64,000 nucleotides of DNA from Muraenolepis orangiensis. Its lineage: Eukaryota > Chordata > Actinopteri > Gadiformes > Muraenolepididae. Positions 61,501 through 64,000 of the stretch are shown piece by piece. Both the position numbers and the translations under genes were made by a program. The DNA is taken from positions 29,001,314-29,065,313 of the forward strand of contig CM051005.1 in the NCBI GenBank assembly GCA_027704905.1. Reading direction: 5' to 3'. How positions within the stretch are numbered: position 1 is the first letter of the stretch; the number at the start of each line of letters is the position of its first letter. The notes beneath the pieces are model-generated. The model was not told the DNA's origin. It made no database searches and saw nothing but the letters and a program-made list of their open reading frames with translations.

Positions 61501-64000
61501 TTGCTAGCTGCGCAATGCACCCCGCTGGTTTGTCTCCGATGTTTACTCTCGTTATCGCATATTCCCCCAGCTCTTCATCTTCGGAGTTCCGCCAGAGGAA
61601 TCTATGCAGGTGCACTTCCCGGTCCTCTAACCAAACCGAATTGTACATCTTCCTGATGTCACCCAGAGCAGCATGTGCTCCACCCCTGAATCTGAGAAGG
61701 ACAGAGCGAATCTGGTTGAGGACATCTGGACCTTTCATTAGTAAGTCGTTCAAGCTCACGCCTCTGAACCTTTGGCTGCTGTTCCACACGAGTCTCACTG
61801 GGGTCGTGACAGAGTGCGGGTTAGGAGCAACAAGGTGACTCACATACCACACAGGCCCGTTCCAGTTGATAATCATGTCCTTGGACAATTTAATTGCAGC
61901 TCTTCGATCGACCATGTCATGCACTTGAGCGGCATATGCAACTTTCCATTCGGGTGCTTTGGCTAGTTGCTTTTCCGTTCTGAGAAATGTTGCCTCGACT
62001 GTTCTTTTATTATATGGCAAGGAGGCTGGATCTTCTACCCAGGGATATCTGGCGTGCCAATGTGGTTCCTTGCTGTGGCTGTCGCCCATGGCATAGGTGA
62101 GGCCGTCTCTTATCACTTCGAGTTCCCTCTCCTCAGCAAGAGTCATTTCTTTGCCCCCCGGCTGGCAATTTCCACAGCGACACCCCCCGCATTTTGGTTC
62201 GCATGCTGCACCGATACTATCCCATCTCCACCACTCCAGGAAGTCCCGGTTTGTGGTTGAAGTCCTTGACTCCTGGAACTTGATGTCAACCTGATTGTTC
62301 GGTGGAGGTTGCTCTGGGACCCTGCAGGTGAGCTCCTCATACTTCACAGCAGCTGCTCTCATTGACCTTGCAAAATGTGTTTTGGACATGTGGGCTGACA
62401 CGGTGAGCTCCTCAAAGAGCTCGGGGTGCGTTCCCCCGACCGTCTTTCCCAGTGGTCCGTCCCACAGCACGAGGTCTCCAACGACTTTGATTCTCTGAGG
62501 TGCTAGCTGACCTTCTCTATGGCTTATGAGCAGGTTTATTTCTCTGGGTCTCTTAAGCTCTTCAAGTGGTATGTCTGGGAAGACTTTCTGTAGTCGCTTC
62601 GGTGTCACACTTTTGTGTACATCTGCAATACTGTCTAACCCATAACAAACCAATTGGTGCGACTTGAGAGTGCCTTTGGGAGTGGTTACTCTGATCTTTA
62701 GAAGGTACCGCTTCGTCTCCACGTGGACTTTCATCCCCCCAACCCCATGGACGACGAGGGTGATTCCTTCACTTCTGAGGTTGAGCCTGTTTGCAGCCTT
62801 GTGGGTTATGTAATTGGTGTCTGAAGCCAAATCAATTAACGTCCCAATTTTCTGCCCAGCATTGGCTGTGACTTCGAGAAGCATCATGATCACTGGCAGC
62901 TCTTTCAACCCGCTCTCCACTAGAAGGCCCGGCTGCTCTTTTACAGTGCTGAAAGCCTTCGATGCAGTGTTTGAGAATACATCCCGACACTGCTTTGCCA
63001 ACTCTGGTTGAAGCCTGTTGAAGAACCTCTCCTGCTCCTCTGTATATTTCCTCCTGCTTTTCTCTTCCTCTGGACCAAAACTGCTCTTTTTCTGACCTGC
63101 GCCCCTTTTCTTCAACTCAGCATTGGGGCACAGATAGAAATGGTGCTCAGGAGTACGCTCCTCCTTGCAGACGTAGTTTGTGCACAGAAAGCCGGGTTTG
63201 CAATAAGAACTGCTTTCATGAACCTCAAGACACCTCTTGCATGCTCCCAACTTTCCGACTGCAGCCTTTTTCTCTGCTAGCTTTAGCACTCGAAACTCCT
63301 TGCAAAAGTAGAGCTTCTTCCTGTGCTTTTCATCACCACAGACTACACACCCTGTGTGGTCATCGCCTGACTTGGTAGATTTTGTTCTGGCATATCTTGG
63401 CTCAGTCCTGGTTTCTCTTCTACTTGGCTCTTCATCCCTCAGTTGCTCGAGCTGCTCATATATGCTCTCTTGCTCCTTGAGAAATGTCAAGAGACTGTCA
63501 AACCGATTGTCTGGTGCCACAGCATTTCTCCTGTCAGCGACATAGACAAGCCATTCCTTTTTGAGAGATTCAGGAAGTTTACTTTCTATTGATCTCGTTA
63601 CCAGCGGATTTTTAATAGCACCTGTGTCACCGAGGTCACTCAAGTCTTGAAGCGCCTTCTCCACAGCTTGAATTAATTCCACTATTTTCCGTGGCTGATT
63701 ACTCCTGACAGCTGGCATCCTCTGTAACTCCTCCACTATTTCAATAGCAATGGATGTTTGGTTGCCATAGCGGTTTTCTAGGACACGGAAGATGTCATCT
63801 GCAGTGTTGTAAGTAGTGAGGCGAAGGTCCCTTATGATTCTGTCATCCAGACTGTCTAGTAGATGAACCTTTTTCACCTCCCTTGAACCGGTCGGCTCAC
63901 CCTGTCTCTGGAGTGCTTCCCAGTCCTTCTTCCACCTGTGGAAATCACGTTTGTTGCCGGTGAACTTGGGAAGGGATGTCGGTTTCAACCTGATGGCCGC
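58571..64000 (-). CDS. BEL/Pao Gag-Pol polyprotein, N-terminus outside window
   Basis: The frame is open up to the window edge (the first codons at 64,000 read through), so no start codon is claimed; about 1,809 codons are visible. Numbering from 63,988: Gag DUF1759-like region about 1-190 (LPKFTGNKRDFHRWKKDWEA); Cys/His fingers about 210-300 (CVVCGDEKH; CKRCLEVHESSSYC); retropepsin-like segment near 385 (LIDLASDTNYITHKAA); reverse transcriptase with YVDD near 853; RNase H with FSDGS near 1066; integrase HHCC, then core Asp near 1466 (TTVDLFGPYN), Asp near 1533 (WSDPGTNFIGAK) and Glu near 1587 (NGAAEAAVRIMK); C-terminal DUF5641-like region. No stop or frameshift, so this copy is probably young and possibly competent. 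Confidence 0.93.
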   Translation of the reverse strand, partial: AAIRLKPTSLPKFTGNKRDFHRWKKDWEALQRQGEPTGSREVKKVHLLDSLDDRIIRDLRLTTYNTADDIFRVLENRYGNQTSIAIEIVEELQRMPAVRSNQPRKIVELIQAVEKALQDLSDLGDTGAIKNPLVTRSIESKLPESLKKEWLVYVADRRNAVAPDNRFDSLLTFLKEQESIYEQLEQLRDEEPSRRETRTEPRYARTKSTKSGDDHTGCVVCGDEKHRKKLYFCKEFRVLKLAEKKAAVGKLGACKRCLEVHESSSYCKPGFLCTNYVCKEERTPEHHFYLCPNAELKKRGAGQKKSSFGPEEEKSRRKYTEEQERFFNRLQPELAKQCRDVFSNTASKAFSTVKEQPGLLVESGLKELPVIMMLLEVTANAGQKIGTLIDLASDTNYITHKAANRLNLRSEGITLVVHGVGGMKVHVETKRYLLKIRVTTPKGTLKSHQLVCYGLDSIADVHKSVTPKRLQKVFPDIPLEELKRPREINLLISHREGQLAPQRIKVVGDLVLWDGPLGKTVGGTHPELFEELTVSAHMSKTHFARSMRAAAVKYEELTCRVPEQPPPNNQVDIKFQESRTSTTNRDFLEWWRWDSIGAACEPKCGGCRCGNCQPGGKEMTLAEERELEVIRDGLTYAMGDSHSKEPHWHARYPWVEDPASLPYNKRTVEATFLRTEKQLAKAPEWKVAYAAQVHDMVDRRAAIKLSKDMIINWNGPVWYVSHLVAPNPHSVTTPVRLVWNSSQRFRGVSLNDLLMKGPDVLNQIRSVLLRFRGGAHAALGDIRKMYNSVWLEDREVHLHRFLWRNSEDEELGEYAITRVNIGDKPAGCIAQLAMRETANLPPFTHLKEEHRVIQQESYVDDILTSHNNLDQLKTITANVERILKAGGFELKPWVFSGQSGRKECNDELEKTKAKTMVLPNQMRDEDNKALGLGYIVEEDKLHVMFAINFSKRKQKMRLGQDLLQEQIRAQTPNPLTRRELLSQVSGLYDPVGLVTPAKQKGAILVRRAFQEARSECCPVKDTWDRALSDGLREDAIKLFEEYDQLGKIKFTRALTPLCFTDEPWAITFSDGSEHAYGAVMYLRWSNSDQGSIVRLVESKAKLTPLDHRGDAVKAEMCGAVFASRLKTFFELHSRIQVGRWYHFVDSQTVLGAVQRESYGYQTFFANRIGEIQNSTRIQDWWWIPGPQNIADVITRGASPQGLDEYSEWQNGSKFLSLPESEWPIRSAKELAATARESINKLQRKAFVAVLTRSEAKKQEPKQNQVQIEQRRPPRGSSIGSLVDVKRFSVLTRLVKTVAWIWRAAKKFSGRDQAVDSPKWEAVSLSGVISVREREDALRDIFLAAQEGATFPSTTTDRLVVYTDQDSGLLLCGGRVQSFKEDQRGVPILPYDAWVSTLRAQEAHIESHDGVAGTLLKMRRKAWVIRGRRIALKVVDDCMVCRKARARRCRQVMGDLPPERTEAAAPFEFTTVDLFGPYNVRDDVKKRVMGKVWGVVFCCMASRAIHTDLVNTLSTEGFLMAYQRFTAIRGHSRKIWSDPGTNFIGAKPVLEELYRFLDGLDKAALEETAAKNGTVWMWKIHPADSPHRNGAAEAAVRIMKRALQSLGQVSGLSYSEFQTTLHVAANLANERPIYARVQSREDCIQYVTPNSLLLGRASQSGDFKTFDFSSYPYKRLGAMQSEVGKFWRCWSQLAGPNLVVRSKWHTAERNVTVGDIVWLSDQNALRGQFKLGRVVSTKPDSKGIVRDVHVRIFPSYSVPVTKAPKTKASQPTPTGRKESQQATILHRDVRRLVVLLPAEEQRLSQVSNTS

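Larger units (their letters stand above)
57790..64000 (-). mobile_element. BEL/Pao LTR retrotransposon, 5' end beyond window
   Basis: The minus strand carries a long gag-pol frame followed by a candidate 3' LTR at 57,790-58,472. The insertion landed in a CA run of ccdc39 intron 12, antisense to the gene. A 5' LTR and N-terminal Gag residues must lie past 64,000. Confidence 0.85.

Noticed and set aside
58571..63988. Treating the codon at 63,988 as the BEL/Pao start
   Set aside because: It is TTG and the frame remains open to the window edge, so the true start lies outside.

Overview
The window looks like euchromatic DNA of a teleost fish. The evidence is intron-containing vertebrate genes (ccdc39, a tmem185 exon, an F-box gene, a CD48/SLAM-like receptor), fish-type LINE 3' ends, hAT, Ty3/Gypsy and BEL/Pao elements, and an extreme load of micro- and minisatellites. 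Nothing suggests a prokaryote: there are no operons, rRNA, tRNA or CRISPR. Species is not determinable; the repeat density recalls gadiform fishes, but that is only an impression.

Layout. 1-7.6 kb: repeats, a 1000-N gap, a LINE fragment, two copies of a non-autonomous DNA transposon and a possible THAP-domain start. 7.9-10.0 kb (+): a decayed CD48/SLAM-like gene. 10.2-17.5 kb (-): a rearranged second copy of ccdc39, keeping exons 1, 2 and 4 plus the last six C-terminal exons, with a 1.3 kb GGA/GGT array in its last intron. 17.5-33 kb: transposon graveyard (gag relic, hAT, several LINEs including one with a restriction-like endonuclease) and many minisatellites. 33.8-35.7 kb (+): a small acidic gene not recognised by family, plus a damaged tandem copy. 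37.6-46.6 kb (-): an F-box gene whose first exon is a 2-kb coding minisatellite and whose second intron holds an intact Ty3/Gypsy element with apparently identical LTRs. 47-50.4 kb: a hAT-derived relic, a 1.6-kb minisatellite and one orphan tmem185 exon. 50.9-57.8 kb (+): the better-preserved ccdc39 copy (exons 1-12, all in frame), interrupted in the next intron by a BEL/Pao element that runs off the window end.

The most notable structure is a pair of inverted arms (16,301-19,560 and 50,907-54,141) carrying the 5' ends of the two ccdc39 copies. Introns match closely, but exons 1 and 2 differ heavily and almost only at amino-acid-changing sites. One arm holds a 540-bp hAT-type insertion with a clean 8-bp target duplication; the other arm preserves the empty site. 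The second notable item is the F-box exon-1 repeat, whose 60-bp unit is open in all six frames, so the exon passes through all three frames and still ends in frame.

Exon boundaries were inferred by eye from splice signals, reading phase and remembered similarity to vertebrate proteins; no searches were run.
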